Source: Ferruginibacter paludis (GTDB lineage Bacteria; Bacteroidota; Bacteroidia; Chitinophagales; Chitinophagaceae). Taken from it: DNA of 64,000 nucleotides. Shown one piece after another: positions 1 to 8,959 of the stretch. Position numbers and translations under genes: made by a program. Positions within the stretch are counted from its first letter, which is position 1; the number at the start of each line of letters is the position of its first letter. The notes beneath the pieces were generated by a model that ran no database searches, was not told where the DNA came from, and was given only the letters and a program-made list of their open reading frames with translations. The DNA is taken from NCBI RefSeq assembly GCF_030409685.1, contig NZ_JAUFQJ010000024.1:1-64000 (forward strand), written 5' to 3'.

Positions 1-17
1 CTTTTTCAAGCGGGTTG

Positions 18-25
18 CAAAAGTA
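18..25 (-). promoter_or_regulatory. Bacteroidota -7 box (promoter 1, leftward)
   Basis: Read on the minus strand the site is TACTTTTG, a match to TAnnTTTG, followed by CAACCCG as the likely first transcribed bases. I found no TTG at the expected -33 distance, so this is the weakest of the three tandem elements. Confidence 0.4.
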
Positions 26-152
26 AATCACTTTATTTATTTTACCTAATTTAATTTTAAATTTTGCAAGAAAAACTTTCGTTTTAAACGATTGATTCTG
101 AATTAATTAAGAGTTATATTTTAATGAACTGTTCCGATTTTTATTCGGATTG

Positions 153-183
153 CAAAGGTATAAGCTTTTGCATTATGAGCCAA
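153..183 (-). promoter_or_regulatory. Bacteroidota promoter (promoter 2, leftward)
   Basis: On the minus strand TACCTTTG (153-160) is preceded by a TTG (181-183) with a 20-bp spacer, close to the TTTG-N19-TAnnTTTG consensus. The transcript would begin near CAATCCG, resembling the start at the neighbouring elements. Confidence 0.5.
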
Positions 184-280
184 CTTTATTTGCAATTATT
201 TGAAATTAAATTTCTCAAAAAAACTGCTGTTAAAATGACCATTTTGAAAAGAACTTTTCGCCTTTTTTATTTGCGGACGG

Positions 281-311
281 CAAAGATAACAGGTAATGGA
301 TTACTATCAAA
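281..311 (-). promoter_or_regulatory. Bacteroidota promoter (promoter 3, leftward)
   Basis: On the minus strand TTTG (308-311), a 19-bp spacer and TATCTTTG (281-288) match both boxes and the spacing of the Bacteroidota consensus exactly. The start would lie at CCGTCCGC. It is the best promoter match in the window and is the most upstream of three tandem elements. Confidence 0.6.
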
Positions 312-525
312 CTTTTTTAAGAAAATAAAAGTAAAAAATAAGCCTGCGGGCGTGAAAGGCTTTATTCTATTGAGTTTAACAGGCCTATCTATTTTGGACA
401 TCGCCGGGGATATTTAGCCGGTATTATTAAAAGTCATTAATTACACATAACCGGAGAATAAATAGTCATTGAAATGCTCTACCACGAAAGACACTAATTC
501 AACATAAGGGGCAGGAAAAGCAATA

Positions 526-1275
526 TCAAATTTGGAATTTATAACGCACCGCTAAAAGAAAAAGTCCCTGGGGCGGCACCGAAAAATCTGCCTTTGTACA
601 ATCTTTGCTTTCTATAATACCTCGAAATTCATCAATCGAAATTTTTCCAGTGCCCGCTTTTAACATGGTACCTACCAATCCCCGAACCATACCTCTTAAA
701 AAGCGGTTAGCTTCTACATTGTATACAGCCAGGTTGTTAGTAATGCTCCACCCACTTTTAATGATTTTGCAATTAAAGGTTTTTACCTGGGTATTTCTTT
801 TTGAGAAAGAAGTGAAATCTGTATAATCGTTTATTACGCCGGCTGCCTCCTGCAATTTATCAATTTCCAATTTATAGGGATAATAATATGCCCGGTCAGC
901 TACAAACGGATCTTTGGTCTGATATACATTATACTGGTATTCCCTGCTGACTGCATCAAAGCGGCTGTGTGCCGTGGGCGAAACTTCAACTATTCTTTTT
1001 ACTACAATATCATCCGGCAAAATTGAGTTCAGGTTATAGATAATTTCGTTCAATGCCGTTTGTTCAGGTAATCCCGCAGCATCAAAGTGAAAATAGTTGC
1101 TCAATGCATGCACGCCCGCATCTGTACGGGAAGAGCAGGTTAAACTTATTTCTTCTCTGAAAAAAATTTTGATTGCTTTTCCAATCTCAGCCTGAACAGA
1201 ATTGGCATTCTGCTGTATCTGAAAGCCGGAGTAGCGTGTGCCCTTATAGGCAACCTCTATAAAATAGCGTAACAT
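526..1275 (-). CDS. truA: tRNA pseudouridine(38-40) synthase TruA
   Basis: Converts uridines 38-40 of the tRNA anticodon arm to pseudouridine. The RTDAGVHA motif carries the catalytic Asp (about residue 52), and the N-terminal strand MLRYFIEVAYKG plus a GFQIQQN segment are typical of the family. At 249 residues it has the normal length. I chose the ATG at 1275 over an upstream in-frame TTG at 1299, because family members begin right at the RYFIE-type strand. It lies 27 bp downstream of the DUF4476 gene and is probably co-transcribed with it. Identity is firm. Confidence 0.93.
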   Translation of the reverse strand: MLRYFIEVAYKGTRYSGFQIQQNANSVQAEIGKAIKIFFREEISLTCSSRTDAGVHALSNYFHFDAAGLPEQTALNEIIYNLNSILPDDIVVKRIVEVSPTAHSRFDAVSREYQYNVYQTKDPFVADRAYYYPYKLEIDKLQEAAGVINDYTDFTSFSKRNTQVKTFNCKIIKSGWSITNNLAVYNVEANRFLRGMVRGLVGTMLKAGTGKISIDEFRGIIESKDCTKADFSVPPQGLFLLAVRYKFQI

Positions 1276-1302
1276 CAGTGGGATTTGTTGTGAAAGCAAT
1301 CA

Positions 1303-2610
1303 TCAATGCCGGATCATCACTTTAAAGCGATTTATATAATATCCGTCAGTTAACTGACTTTCGAGCGTTGTAAAATTTTGAGAATCTGATACAAAGGGAT
1401 AAGCTGCATCAAAAAAACTATACCGGTGTTCATCTTTTAAAAATAAAGTGCTTAAGTTCTTTACCTGCTCAGTAGTAAAGCATTTGGATTTAAATGCTTT
1501 TTTCGCTGAGATAATCATCATTTCCTCATTATGAGCAGCAGCCATTTTTTTTCGCAGCTTTAAAAAATCTTCATCAGAGGCAAATTCTTTACAATCGGAA
1601 TTAATGATGGCTACCTTATTAGATGTATTTTGCTGAACAACAGAATCAGGTTTGCGTTCCTTTGCTGGCCTGCCCCGATCAGGTATAGTCACTTCAATAA
1701 ATTTATTTTCCTTGTCTTTCTCTTCCACGGAAGTTACCGCTTCTTTTTTTAGCTCTTTCTTTTCTTCCATGAGAGGAACCACTTCTTTCTTAAACTCCGT
1801 TTTTAATAAGTCCTTTTTTTCTGGTTCAACCGGTTTTGTCTCTGCAATAGTTTTTGCAAAGGATGAATCAGGCACAATTTTGTCTTCAGCAATAAAAACA
1901 CTGATAGTATCTGTTCTTCCATCTGCTATATCAAGATATATTCCCTCCGAACCCAGGCTTGTTCTGCTGCTCAGTTTTTTAATAATAATATTTTTGCTTT
2001 CCACCGGTTTTTCAATTGGACTGATTTCCACATTATTACCCTCTAACGGAGCAGGTTTTACAACCTCTGTTATTTTGTCTTTTACAGGCTCAGCAATAGC
2101 TACCGGAGCCACTTTCGGCTGATCAGGCAATATTTTTTTAACTTCTTCTTTTACCGGTTCCCTTTGCCTGATTGTGGGGTCATTTACAACTTCGGACAAC
2201 ATATTGGAGAATGCGTCTGTTTTCACTTCCGTAAGTGTATCGGCCTTTTTAACGGCTTTTGTATTCGAAGCCATCCATACATTTAATGATTGAAGATCAA
2301 AAAATCCCCAGCCTTTATCACCAAAATTCTTTAGTAAATACCCCTGGTCATTGTCATCAACTTTACACTGTATTGATTGTTCAGGCCATTCGTTTTGCGG
2401 AAAACCAATCACTAAATCATAACCGCCTGCCTTCAATTTAGAAAGTATTAGATAACCTGAAGCCGATGAGCTGTAAATTTTTTTATCAAGCTTTACATAA
2501 AAAGGTTGTTTAGCATCTGCCTGGATATAAATAAAGTGATTTTGCTGTGCTTGTACTTTAAAGGAAATTACCAGGCAGATAATAAAAAGAAACCTTTGTA
2601 TATACTTCAT
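1303..2610 (-). CDS. Secreted DUF4476-domain protein
   Basis: Function unknown. Residues 1-21 form a signal peptide ending VQAQ, so the protein is exported. Residues about 25-110 form a folded N-terminal part. Residues about 115-335 are a long Lys/Glu/Pro/Val-rich, probably disordered linker. The last 95 residues look like DUF4476: a conserved Cys in NSDCKEF, a helical run and a second Cys in KSKCFTTEQV. That domain occurs in many secreted Bacteroidota proteins of unknown role. It is first in a two-gene unit with truA, behind a -7 box 21 bp before its ATG. The domain call is from recall of the family. Confidence 0.7.
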   Translation of the reverse strand: MKYIQRFLFIICLVISFKVQAQQNHFIYIQADAKQPFYVKLDKKIYSSSASGYLILSKLKAGGYDLVIGFPQNEWPEQSIQCKVDDNDQGYLLKNFGDKGWGFFDLQSLNVWMASNTKAVKKADTLTEVKTDAFSNMLSEVVNDPTIRQREPVKEEVKKILPDQPKVAPVAIAEPVKDKITEVVKPAPLEGNNVEISPIEKPVESKNIIIKKLSSRTSLGSEGIYLDIADGRTDTISVFIAEDKIVPDSSFAKTIAETKPVEPEKKDLLKTEFKKEVVPLMEEKKELKKEAVTSVEEKDKENKFIEVTIPDRGRPAKERKPDSVVQQNTSNKVAIINSDCKEFASDEDFLKLRKKMAAAHNEEMMIISAKKAFKSKCFTTEQVKNLSTLFLKDEHRYSFFDAAYPFVSDSQNFTTLESQLTDGYYINRFKVMIRH

Positions 2611-2630
2611 GCTTTGTTATGCTTTACCTA

Positions 2631-2638
2631 CAAAACTA
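2631..2638 (-). promoter_or_regulatory. -7 box of the DUF4476-truA unit
   Basis: The minus strand reads TAGTTTTG, matching TAnnTTTG, 21 bp upstream of the ATG at 2610. A TTG lies 24 bp further upstream, longer than the usual 19-bp spacing, so the -33 box is doubtful. Confidence 0.4.
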
Positions 2639-2694
2639 CTTATTATTATTTTCACCATTTGCCAATTTGTAAAAATTCAATTTGAGTTAACAAC

Positions 2695-5160
2695 ATGAAA
2701 GCTATTTTTACAACTTACAAAAATTATGTTATGAAGCATTTGTTGATTTTTATTGTTTTATTTTTAAGTGTTTATACGCCCCAAGCCCAGGAAAAGGAAG
2801 CAGCTTCCGCTGATATATACCGGCAGGCCTATCCCAAAACCAGTGAACTGGTTCATACCAAACTGCAGGTAAAGTTTGATTTTTCCAAAGCATGGATGTA
2901 CGGAAAAGCTTGGCTAACGCTGCAACCTCATTTTTACGCTACCGATACATTGACCCTGGACGCAAAAGGAATGGATATTAAAGAAGTAGCAATTGCTAAA
3001 GGAAATGTTACAACTGCATTAAAATACAGCTATGACAATGCACAGTTATTTGTCAAACTGGATAAAGTCTATTCAGCAAAAGAAAAGTATACCATTTACG
3101 TCAGCTATGTATCCAAACCCAACGATTTGAAGGCGACCGGAAGCGCAGCTATCACAGATGCCAAGGGTTTGTATTTTATAAATCCCACAGGAGCAGATAA
3201 AGACAAACCAACACAGATATGGACGCAGGGCGAAACAGAAGCCAACAGCGTTTGGATGCCTACCATTGATAAGCCAAATCAAAAAAGCACGGAAGAAATA
3301 TACATGACCGTGCCGGCTAAATATGTAACACTCAGTAATGGTCTGCTCATCAATCAGCAAAAAAATGCGGATGGTACAAGAACAGACTACTGGAAAATGG
3401 ATTTGCCGCATGCCCCCTATTTATTTTTTATGGGGGTGGGCGATTTTGCCATAGTAAAAGACCAGTACAAAAAAATGGAAGTGAATTATTATGTAGAAAA
3501 AAAATATGAACCGGTAGCAAAAAAAATATTTGGACATACACCTGACATGATTGGCTTTTATGAAAAAATATTGGGTGTACCCTATCAATGGCCGAAATAC
3601 AGCCAGATTGTAGGTCGGGATTATGTTAGCGGCGCCATGGAAAATACCACCGCTACGCTACACCAGGAAAGTGCTTATCAAAACGCACGGCAGTTAACCG
3701 ACGGCAACGCCTGGGAAGAAACCATTGCGCATGAATTGTTCCATCACTGGTTTGGTGATTTGGTAACGGCAGAGAGCTGGAGCAACCTTACAGTCAATGA
3801 GAGTTTTGCCAACTACAGCGAATACCTTTGGACCGAACATGAATATGGTAAAGACTTTGCCGATGCACATAATTTTGAAGATATGCAGGGCTATCTGCAA
3901 AGCGGCAGTGAGCAAAAACAACTGGTTCGCTTTTACTATGCAGACAAAGAAGATATGTTTGATGCGGTGAGCTATAACAAAGGCGGACGCATCCTGCACA
4001 TGCTGCGCAATTATGTAGGAGATGATGCCTTCTTTAAATCATTGAATAATTACTTAACTACCAATAAATTTAAAACAGGCGAAGCTGACCAGTTAAGGCT
4101 GGCTTTTGAGGATGTTACCGGTGAAGATTTAAACTGGTTCTGGAATCAATGGTACTATGGTAGCGGACATCCCAAATTAAAAATAGATTACGTTTATGAT
4201 GATGCACATGGAAATTTACAGGTAATCATTCTGCAGACTCAGGCAGACAAAATATTTCGTTTACCCATCAACATTGATATTTATAACGGCTCAAATAAAA
4301 GTAAACATACAGTATGGCTCCAAAATAGTACAGACACTTTTACATTTAGTTACAGTCAACATCCTGATTTAGTTAATGTAGACGCTGCGAAGGCAACACT
4401 GTGCGAAAAAACAGATAATAAAACAACCGAAAATTTTGTTTACCAGTTTACCCACGCACCCAATTACCTGGACAGAAAAGAAGCACTCGATTATTTTGCG
4501 GCTAAAGGATTGAAAGAACTTGCTATAGGATTAAATGATCCTTTTGCCAGACTAAGAAAGCAGACGATTGAAAGTTTAATGGAATCTAAATTTGCTACCG
4601 ATGAATCGATCATTAAACGCGTTGAAGAAATCGCTGCCAGTGAAAACGATAAAAAAACAAAAGCGGCTGCATTGACATTTTTAGGTGCCACCGGGTACAG
4701 CAAGTATCAAACTTTATTTTTGAAAAATGCAGATGATTCATCCTATAGTGTTGCTGGTGCAGCACTCTCCGGACTTACAGTTTTGGATCCGGCGAACGGG
4801 TATAGTTTAGCCAAAAAATATGCTGCAGATGCAAAAGGAGCATTGGGTGAAGCTGTATTAAGCGGTTTGATAACACAAGGGAATGAAGCCGATTATGATG
4901 TGATAAGCAACTTATTCAATCAAACTTCTTTTGGCCAGGAAAAAGTAGGAATGGCATTTGGCATAGTAAAATATCTTGCCAGAGTAACTGACATCAGCAA
5001 AATTAAAAAGAGTATTGATGCAGTTATGGCGGTTAGAAAAAGCATTCCTGCACAATACAGGAATATGAGCGATCCTGCATTTAAGCAAGCCTTCGATGCG
5101 CTGGGAAAGGCTAAGGGAAAAGAAATTGACACATACATTAAAGAAAGTCTGAGTCAATAA
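2695..5160 (+). CDS. M1 family metallo-aminopeptidase, secreted
   Basis: Zinc aminopeptidase that removes N-terminal residues from peptides, here exported. The zinc site is complete: HELFH at about 346-350 and the third ligand Glu in NESFANY exactly 18 residues later. The substrate-binding GAMEN motif sits just before it. The N-terminal half is the M1 beta domain, and the C-terminal 250 residues look like helical repeats. The ATG at 2731 (MKHLLIFIVLFL) gives a cleaner signal peptide ending PQAQ, so the first 12 residues of this call may not be translated. Monocistronic, followed by a strong hairpin terminator. Confidence 0.9.
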   Translation: MKAIFTTYKNYVMKHLLIFIVLFLSVYTPQAQEKEAASADIYRQAYPKTSELVHTKLQVKFDFSKAWMYGKAWLTLQPHFYATDTLTLDAKGMDIKEVAIAKGNVTTALKYSYDNAQLFVKLDKVYSAKEKYTIYVSYVSKPNDLKATGSAAITDAKGLYFINPTGADKDKPTQIWTQGETEANSVWMPTIDKPNQKSTEEIYMTVPAKYVTLSNGLLINQQKNADGTRTDYWKMDLPHAPYLFFMGVGDFAIVKDQYKKMEVNYYVEKKYEPVAKKIFGHTPDMIGFYEKILGVPYQWPKYSQIVGRDYVSGAMENTTATLHQESAYQNARQLTDGNAWEETIAHELFHHWFGDLVTAESWSNLTVNESFANYSEYLWTEHEYGKDFADAHNFEDMQGYLQSGSEQKQLVRFYYADKEDMFDAVSYNKGGRILHMLRNYVGDDAFFKSLNNYLTTNKFKTGEADQLRLAFEDVTGEDLNWFWNQWYYGSGHPKLKIDYVYDDAHGNLQVIILQTQADKIFRLPINIDIYNGSNKSKHTVWLQNSTDTFTFSYSQHPDLVNVDAAKATLCEKTDNKTTENFVYQFTHAPNYLDRKEALDYFAAKGLKELAIGLNDPFARLRKQTIESLMESKFATDESIIKRVEEIAASENDKKTKAAALTFLGATGYSKYQTLFLKNADDSSYSVAGAALSGLTVLDPANGYSLAKKYAADAKGALGEAVLSGLITQGNEADYDVISNLFNQTSFGQEKVGMAFGIVKYLARVTDISKIKKSIDAVMAVRKSIPAQYRNMSDPAFKQAFDALGKAKGKEIDTYIKESLSQ

Positions 5161-5176
5161 GCATTGGTTAAAATAT

Positions 5177-5209
5177 AAAAATCCCAACCGTAAAAAGTTG
5201 GGATTTTTT
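5177..5209. terminator. Bidirectional hairpin terminator
   Basis: A perfect 12-bp stem (5177-5188 with 5197-5208) and an 8-nt loop lie between two convergent genes. The A-run at the left base and the T-run at the right let it end transcription from both the aminopeptidase and the TPM operon. Confidence 0.8.
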
Positions 5210-5227
5210 ATAAAGCCTATTTTGAAA

Positions 5228-6031
5228 TTACCAGCTACCGCTTGATCCGCCGCCGCCAAAACTTCCACCACCGAAGCCACCAAAACCACCGCCACCTGAG
5301 CCTCCGCCTCCACCTCCGCCAAAACCACCGCCACCTCTGCCTCCACCACTGAGCAGGTCACCGATAATGAAAGGCATTACGCCCCCCCTGCTCATGTAAG
5401 ACCCGCCGCCACCGCGACCACCGGAACTGATTGCAAGAAATACAATGATTATGATAACAATAAAAATGATTTTACCAATTCCAGATGATTGACCACGCTT
5501 GTTATAATCTTTCGGTGCTTTAAATTCGCCTTTGGTTGCTTCAATGATAGCATCCGTGCCCTGGTTAATACCCGCATAATAATCGTTGCCCTTAAATTCA
5601 GGTACAATTATTTGTTCAATTATTTGCTGACAGGTTAAGTCTGGCAATGACTTTTCGAGCCCATAACCCGGTGAAATATTTAGTTTTCTATCCCCGATAG
5701 AAACCAATAATATTACACCGTTGTTACTTTTTTTATTTCCCACGCCCCATTTTCTTCCAAGTTCAATGGCAACATCTGCTATATCTTTTCCTTCAACAGT
5801 GGGCACTATTACAACTGTTACCTGGTTAGATGTTGTATCATCAAAATGGTACAATTTGCTTTCCAACGCTTCTTTTTGATCGGCCGTTAATATATTGGCA
5901 TAATCGTTTACGAGCTTGGGCGGATTAGGTGGTGTACTGATTACCTTATCAATGGAAAAATTTGAACCGGTTTGGGCCACCGCCAATATTGCAACAAATA
6001 CAAAAAATAATATGGAGGTAATTTTTTTCAT
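5228..6031 (-). CDS. YgcG/TPM-domain membrane protein with Gly-rich tail
   Basis: A TPM_phosphatase-family protein of unknown cellular role. In order: signal peptide (1-20, ending AVAQ), TPM domain (about 35-175, with VNDYANILT and the NNGVILLVSIGDRKLNISPG segment), one transmembrane helix (about 188-205), and a very Gly-rich tail ending GSSGSW. This layout matches the YgcG type often encoded with LemA. It is last of four genes (lemA, lemA, TPM, TPM) on the minus strand. The extreme Gly repeats are compositional and typical of the family. Confidence 0.85.
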   Translation of the reverse strand: MKKITSILFFVFVAILAVAQTGSNFSIDKVISTPPNPPKLVNDYANILTADQKEALESKLYHFDDTTSNQVTVVIVPTVEGKDIADVAIELGRKWGVGNKKSNNGVILLVSIGDRKLNISPGYGLEKSLPDLTCQQIIEQIIVPEFKGNDYYAGINQGTDAIIEATKGEFKAPKDYNKRGQSSGIGKIIFIVIIIIVFLAISSGGRGGGGSYMSRGGVMPFIIGDLLSGGGRGGGGFGGGGGGGSGGGGFGGFGGGSFGGGGSSGSW

Positions 6032-6101
6032 GCTCCTGATCCGGTAAAGGAAAATATTTTTATAAGTTTTTTAATTATTTTATTTGGAAAGAATAGCACA
6101 T

Positions 6102-6566
6102 TTATTTGCCAAATACAATCTCATCCGGCAATTCATTCTTATCAGCAGCATTATTATAAGGAAACTTTTCTTTCAGTGTTTGCCCGATGTGCAGTACACA
6201 TTGCTCAATTCCATTGCTTATATTTTCTTTGGAAAACTGTGCAATCATATTTTTAACCTCTTTATCCCAATATTCGGCGCCTACCATTTTATATATACCC
6301 TCATCCGCAAATAAAGCCAGTTCCTTATCTTTTATGGCAATGTACAATAGCACCGCGTTACGGTCATCCGTCTTATCCATTTTTAATTGAAAGAAAATTT
6401 CAGAAGCCCGGTCCATGACATTTACAAAAGGGTTGCGGCTTTCTACATATACCCGAACCTCGCCACTGGTTTCCTTTTCTGCAATGCGTATAGCCTGCAC
6501 GATCTGCTCATTATCCCGCACAGAAAAAAAACCTTTCGGCTTGCTGAAAATTGAAAATATACCCAC
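6102..6566 (-). CDS. TPM-domain protein, short soluble form
   Basis: The 154 residues are nearly all TPM domain: IRIAEKETSGEVRVYVESRN, then AVLLYIAIKDKELALFADEG. It has no signal peptide, membrane helix or Gly-rich tail, unlike the next gene in the operon. The domain is linked in the literature to LemA-containing envelope clusters, but the biochemistry here is unknown. It starts 10 bp after the upstream lemA, so the two are co-transcribed. Confidence 0.8.
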   Translation of the reverse strand: MGIFSIFSKPKGFFSVRDNEQIVQAIRIAEKETSGEVRVYVESRNPFVNVMDRASEIFFQLKMDKTDDRNAVLLYIAIKDKELALFADEGIYKMVGAEYWDKEVKNMIAQFSKENISNGIEQCVLHIGQTLKEKFPYNNAADKNELPDEIVFGK

Positions 6567-6576
6567 GATAAATAAA

Positions 6577-7167
6577 TTAAAATTTTATTTCTACTGCTCT
6601 CTCCGCTCCGGCATCAGACTGAAAGCCTTCCCTTGCTTCAAAGCCGAGAACACCAGCAACCAGTTTTGTCGGGAAGCTTCGTACAGAACTGTTATAATCC
6701 TGGATGGCATCGTTAAAATCCTTGCGGGCCACTTTTATTCTTCTTTCTGTTCCTTCAAGTTGTGTTTGCAAACCTTTAAAAGCAGCGGCACCCTGCAATT
6801 CGGGATATTTTTCTACGGTAATTAATAGCCGGTTGGTAGCAGCAGCCAAACCATCCTGCGCCGCCATCTGCTCTTTAAATTTATCTGCATTTACCTCACT
6901 GGAAGAAACAGTGACAGCAGTTGCTTTAGCCCTGGCTTCAGTTAATTGCTGCAGTGTAGTTTGTTCAAAGTTTGCCTGACCCTTTACCACATTAACTACA
7001 TTTGGAATAAGATCAATCCTCCGCTGGTAGGCATTCTGCACTTCATTCCATTGCAATTTTACCTGCTCCTCTTTTTTTACCAACCCATTATAGGTGACTA
7101 TTAAAAAGATGCCCAGAAGAATGACTATTCCACCGATGATATAACCAGAAGACCGCTTATTGTTCAT
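6577..7167 (-). CDS. lemA: LemA family protein (second copy)
   Basis: LemA proteins are membrane-anchored four-helix-bundle proteins of unclear function. The N-terminal helix (about 10-27) is a membrane anchor. The YNGLVKKEEQVKLQWNEV and AYQRRIDLIPNVVNVVKG segments are family hallmarks. Length (196) is normal. It starts 11 bp after the preceding lemA paralogue, with which it shares the whole fold, so this is a tandem duplication inside one operon. Confidence 0.88.
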   Translation of the reverse strand: MNNKRSSGYIIGGIVILLGIFLIVTYNGLVKKEEQVKLQWNEVQNAYQRRIDLIPNVVNVVKGQANFEQTTLQQLTEARAKATAVTVSSSEVNADKFKEQMAAQDGLAAATNRLLITVEKYPELQGAAAFKGLQTQLEGTERRIKVARKDFNDAIQDYNSSVRSFPTKLVAGVLGFEAREGFQSDAGAERAVEIKF

Positions 7168-7178
7168 GCAATGATAGC

Positions 7179-7763
7179 TTAAAATTTAACTTCGGGTGCC
7201 TTTTCTGCTCCCGCATCTGCTTTAAAGCCTTCTTTTTGCTTAAAGCCAAATAAGCCTCCCAAAATGTTCATCGGGAAAGAACGAACCTTTGTATTGTATA
7301 CATTAATTTCTTCATTAAAATTTTTCCGGGCATTTTTAATTCCGTTTTCAATGCCTTCCAGTTCACCTTGTAATTTGGTAAAATTTTCCGTAGCCTTTAA
7401 TGTTGGATACGCTTCTACTGTAGCCAGCAGCCTGCTAAGTGCGCCTGTTAACTGACCCTGTGCAGCCTGAAACTCGGCAACTTTTTCCGGGGTTAGGTTG
7501 TCTGCATTGATGTTTACACTGGTAGCCTTAGCTCTTGCCTCAACCACATCTGTAAGGGTTTTTTGTTCGAAATTTGCAGCGCCCTTTACTGTATTTACCA
7601 AGTTAGGAACGAGATCGCTCCTTTGCTGATATTCAGTCTGCACGTTGTTCCAGGCCTTCTTTACAGATTCATCTTGTTTAACCAAACCATTATAGCCATT
7701 GCAGCCTAAAAAACCAACTATAACTACAATAGCCAATACTATTATTAATCCGGGACGTTTCAT
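7179..7763 (-). CDS. lemA: LemA family protein (first copy)
   Basis: First gene of the LemA-LemA-TPM-TPM operon. It has an N-terminal hydrophobic helix with a Cys (GFLGCNGYNGLV), which may be a lipoprotein-like or simple membrane anchor. The conserved VKKAWNNVQTEYQQRSDLVP and NLVNTVKGAANFEQ segments follow, and the end is VRSFPMNILGGLFGFK. Length 194. A possible -7 box lies about 73 bp upstream. The family is firm; the physiological role is not known. Confidence 0.88.
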   Translation of the reverse strand: MKRPGLIIVLAIVVIVGFLGCNGYNGLVKQDESVKKAWNNVQTEYQQRSDLVPNLVNTVKGAANFEQKTLTDVVEARAKATSVNINADNLTPEKVAEFQAAQGQLTGALSRLLATVEAYPTLKATENFTKLQGELEGIENGIKNARKNFNEEINVYNTKVRSFPMNILGGLFGFKQKEGFKADAGAEKAPEVKF

Positions 7764-7835
7764 TTTGCTTAATTTTTAATTTTGAGTATTTAAATATAAC
7801 AATCTTTTAGTTATCATTTTTTTAGATAATAAGCT

Positions 7836-7843
7836 CAAAAATA
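7836..7843 (-). promoter_or_regulatory. Candidate -7 box of the lemA/TPM operon
   Basis: The minus strand reads TATTTTTG, matching TAnnTTTG, 72 bp before the first lemA ATG. No TTG sits at the -33 distance and the region is very AT-rich, so chance is a real alternative. Confidence 0.3.
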
Positions 7844-7959
7844 GTAAAGTTATACAGAGAAAAATATTCTTTCTCTCTTTAGTTACTAAGACGTACAAAG
7901 CTTTTTAATATTTGATAAATAGTTTTGTAATTAAGCGCAGCCTTAAATTAATTGGAAAA

Positions 7960-8853
7960 TTATTTTTTGGGAAAAGTATAGGCAAGCTTTAACTGCCAAT
8001 ATGCGGCAATAGCACTGTTGGCTACCACGGGAATGAAAATACTTCCATCGGGAACCAATTCAAAGCTACCGAAATGAAAGCTTGAGTAAAGGTTTAATTC
8101 AATATTACTTAATGTAAATTGACTGGTTGAAGACTGAGCACTTGCAGTTGTGGTGGTTCCTGAACCATTGCTTCCTCTACCCCTTACATGGGCATGACCT
8201 TTGGACACGGATTTTAAAAAACCTTTACTTCCTGTGTTTTGAGTAATGTAATGGACTGATTGCAGAAAAGAATAATACCCATTATTACCGCCGTTTAAAA
8301 TTATGGATGGTGCAATATCATTTTCATTATTTGAGTTGGAAACAAAATTAAAATTATGGGTGACTCCGGCCGCTAAATTAAAAACCGCCTGGGTGATATT
8401 ATTTTCATCCTGTCCAAAACCAGCATTTGCAATAAACACAGGTGCCAGCCATGCTTTTTTATACGATACATAAGCATACAGCTCATTACTAATTGGGGTG
8501 TAAGGTATATGTGTATTATTGGAAAAGAAGAAGTGAGTATAACTAAAATTAAGATTCACAGGCCTATCGTAGGACTCATAAAAAGCAGTGGCCGTATTCA
8601 TATAAACAACTTGCTTACCTCCCGATGATAATGTATTAAGTGCATAATCTAACCCGAGTCCGCTCTTATGCATTATGCGAACAAAAGGAGCCAGGGTGAA
8701 TGCACTTTGTAATGCAGTATCAGTTCCATTAATTGAATAGTTCGCAGTAGTGCTTGTGGATACACCAGTCTGAATAAAAACCGATTTAGATTTTTCCTGG
8801 GCAAGGCTTTGGAGAGTGCTGAATAAAATCAGCATAGCAGTCAGATTTTTCAT
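7960..8853 (-). CDS. Secreted protein, probable outer-membrane beta-barrel; unknown
   Basis: I do not recognise the family. A clear signal peptide (MKNLTAMLILFSTLQSLAQ) is followed by alternating polar/hydrophobic strands rich in Ser, Asn, Tyr and Phe, as in Bacteroidota outer-membrane barrels. The C-terminus ends in the strand-like WQLKLAYTFPKK. A Gly/Ser/Thr-rich insert near residue 225 looks like an exposed loop. It is monocistronic, between the lemA operon and pgk, and the pgk terminator separates it from pgk. Confidence 0.6.
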   Translation of the reverse strand: MKNLTAMLILFSTLQSLAQEKSKSVFIQTGVSTSTTANYSINGTDTALQSAFTLAPFVRIMHKSGLGLDYALNTLSSGGKQVVYMNTATAFYESYDRPVNLNFSYTHFFFSNNTHIPYTPISNELYAYVSYKKAWLAPVFIANAGFGQDENNITQAVFNLAAGVTHNFNFVSNSNNENDIAPSIILNGGNNGYYSFLQSVHYITQNTGSKGFLKSVSKGHAHVRGRGSNGSGTTTTASAQSSTSQFTLSNIELNLYSSFHFGSFELVPDGSIFIPVVANSAIAAYWQLKLAYTFPKK

Positions 8854-8889
8854 AGTATGATATTGTACTTTATTACAGGTAAAAATACC

Positions 8890-8942
8890 GTGAAAAAAAG
8901 AAGGGTATCGTTAACTACTTGTTACTGGTTAACGATACCCTT
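8890..8942 (-). terminator. Rho-independent terminator of pgk
   Basis: A perfect 15-bp stem (8901-8915 with 8928-8942) with a 12-nt loop lies 18 bp after the pgk stop. Read on the minus strand it is followed by a T-rich tract (8890-8900). Confidence 0.85.
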
Positions 8943-8959
8943 ATTCAAACATTGTTTAA

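Larger units (their letters stand above)
1..525. other. Gene-free leader/promoter region
   Basis: No convincing gene lies here. The only long open frame (124-417, plus strand) has no recognisable domain and overlaps promoter-like elements on the other strand. The stretch holds three minus-strand -7 boxes (18-25, 153-160, 281-288) spaced 128-135 bp apart, all pointing out of the left edge. Bases 320-525, downstream of truA, show nothing I recognise. Confidence 0.5.

Noticed and set aside
124..417. 97-residue plus-strand open frame at the left edge
   Set aside because: No signal, domain or start context, Lys/Phe-rich composition typical of AT-rich non-coding DNA, and it overlaps three promoter-like elements on the opposite strand.
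4912..5361. 149-residue minus-strand frame with Val/Ala/Glu-rich start
   Set aside because: Antisense to the end of the M1 aminopeptidase and out of frame with the Gly-rich tail of the TPM gene; the odd composition is the frame-shifted image of Gly codons.
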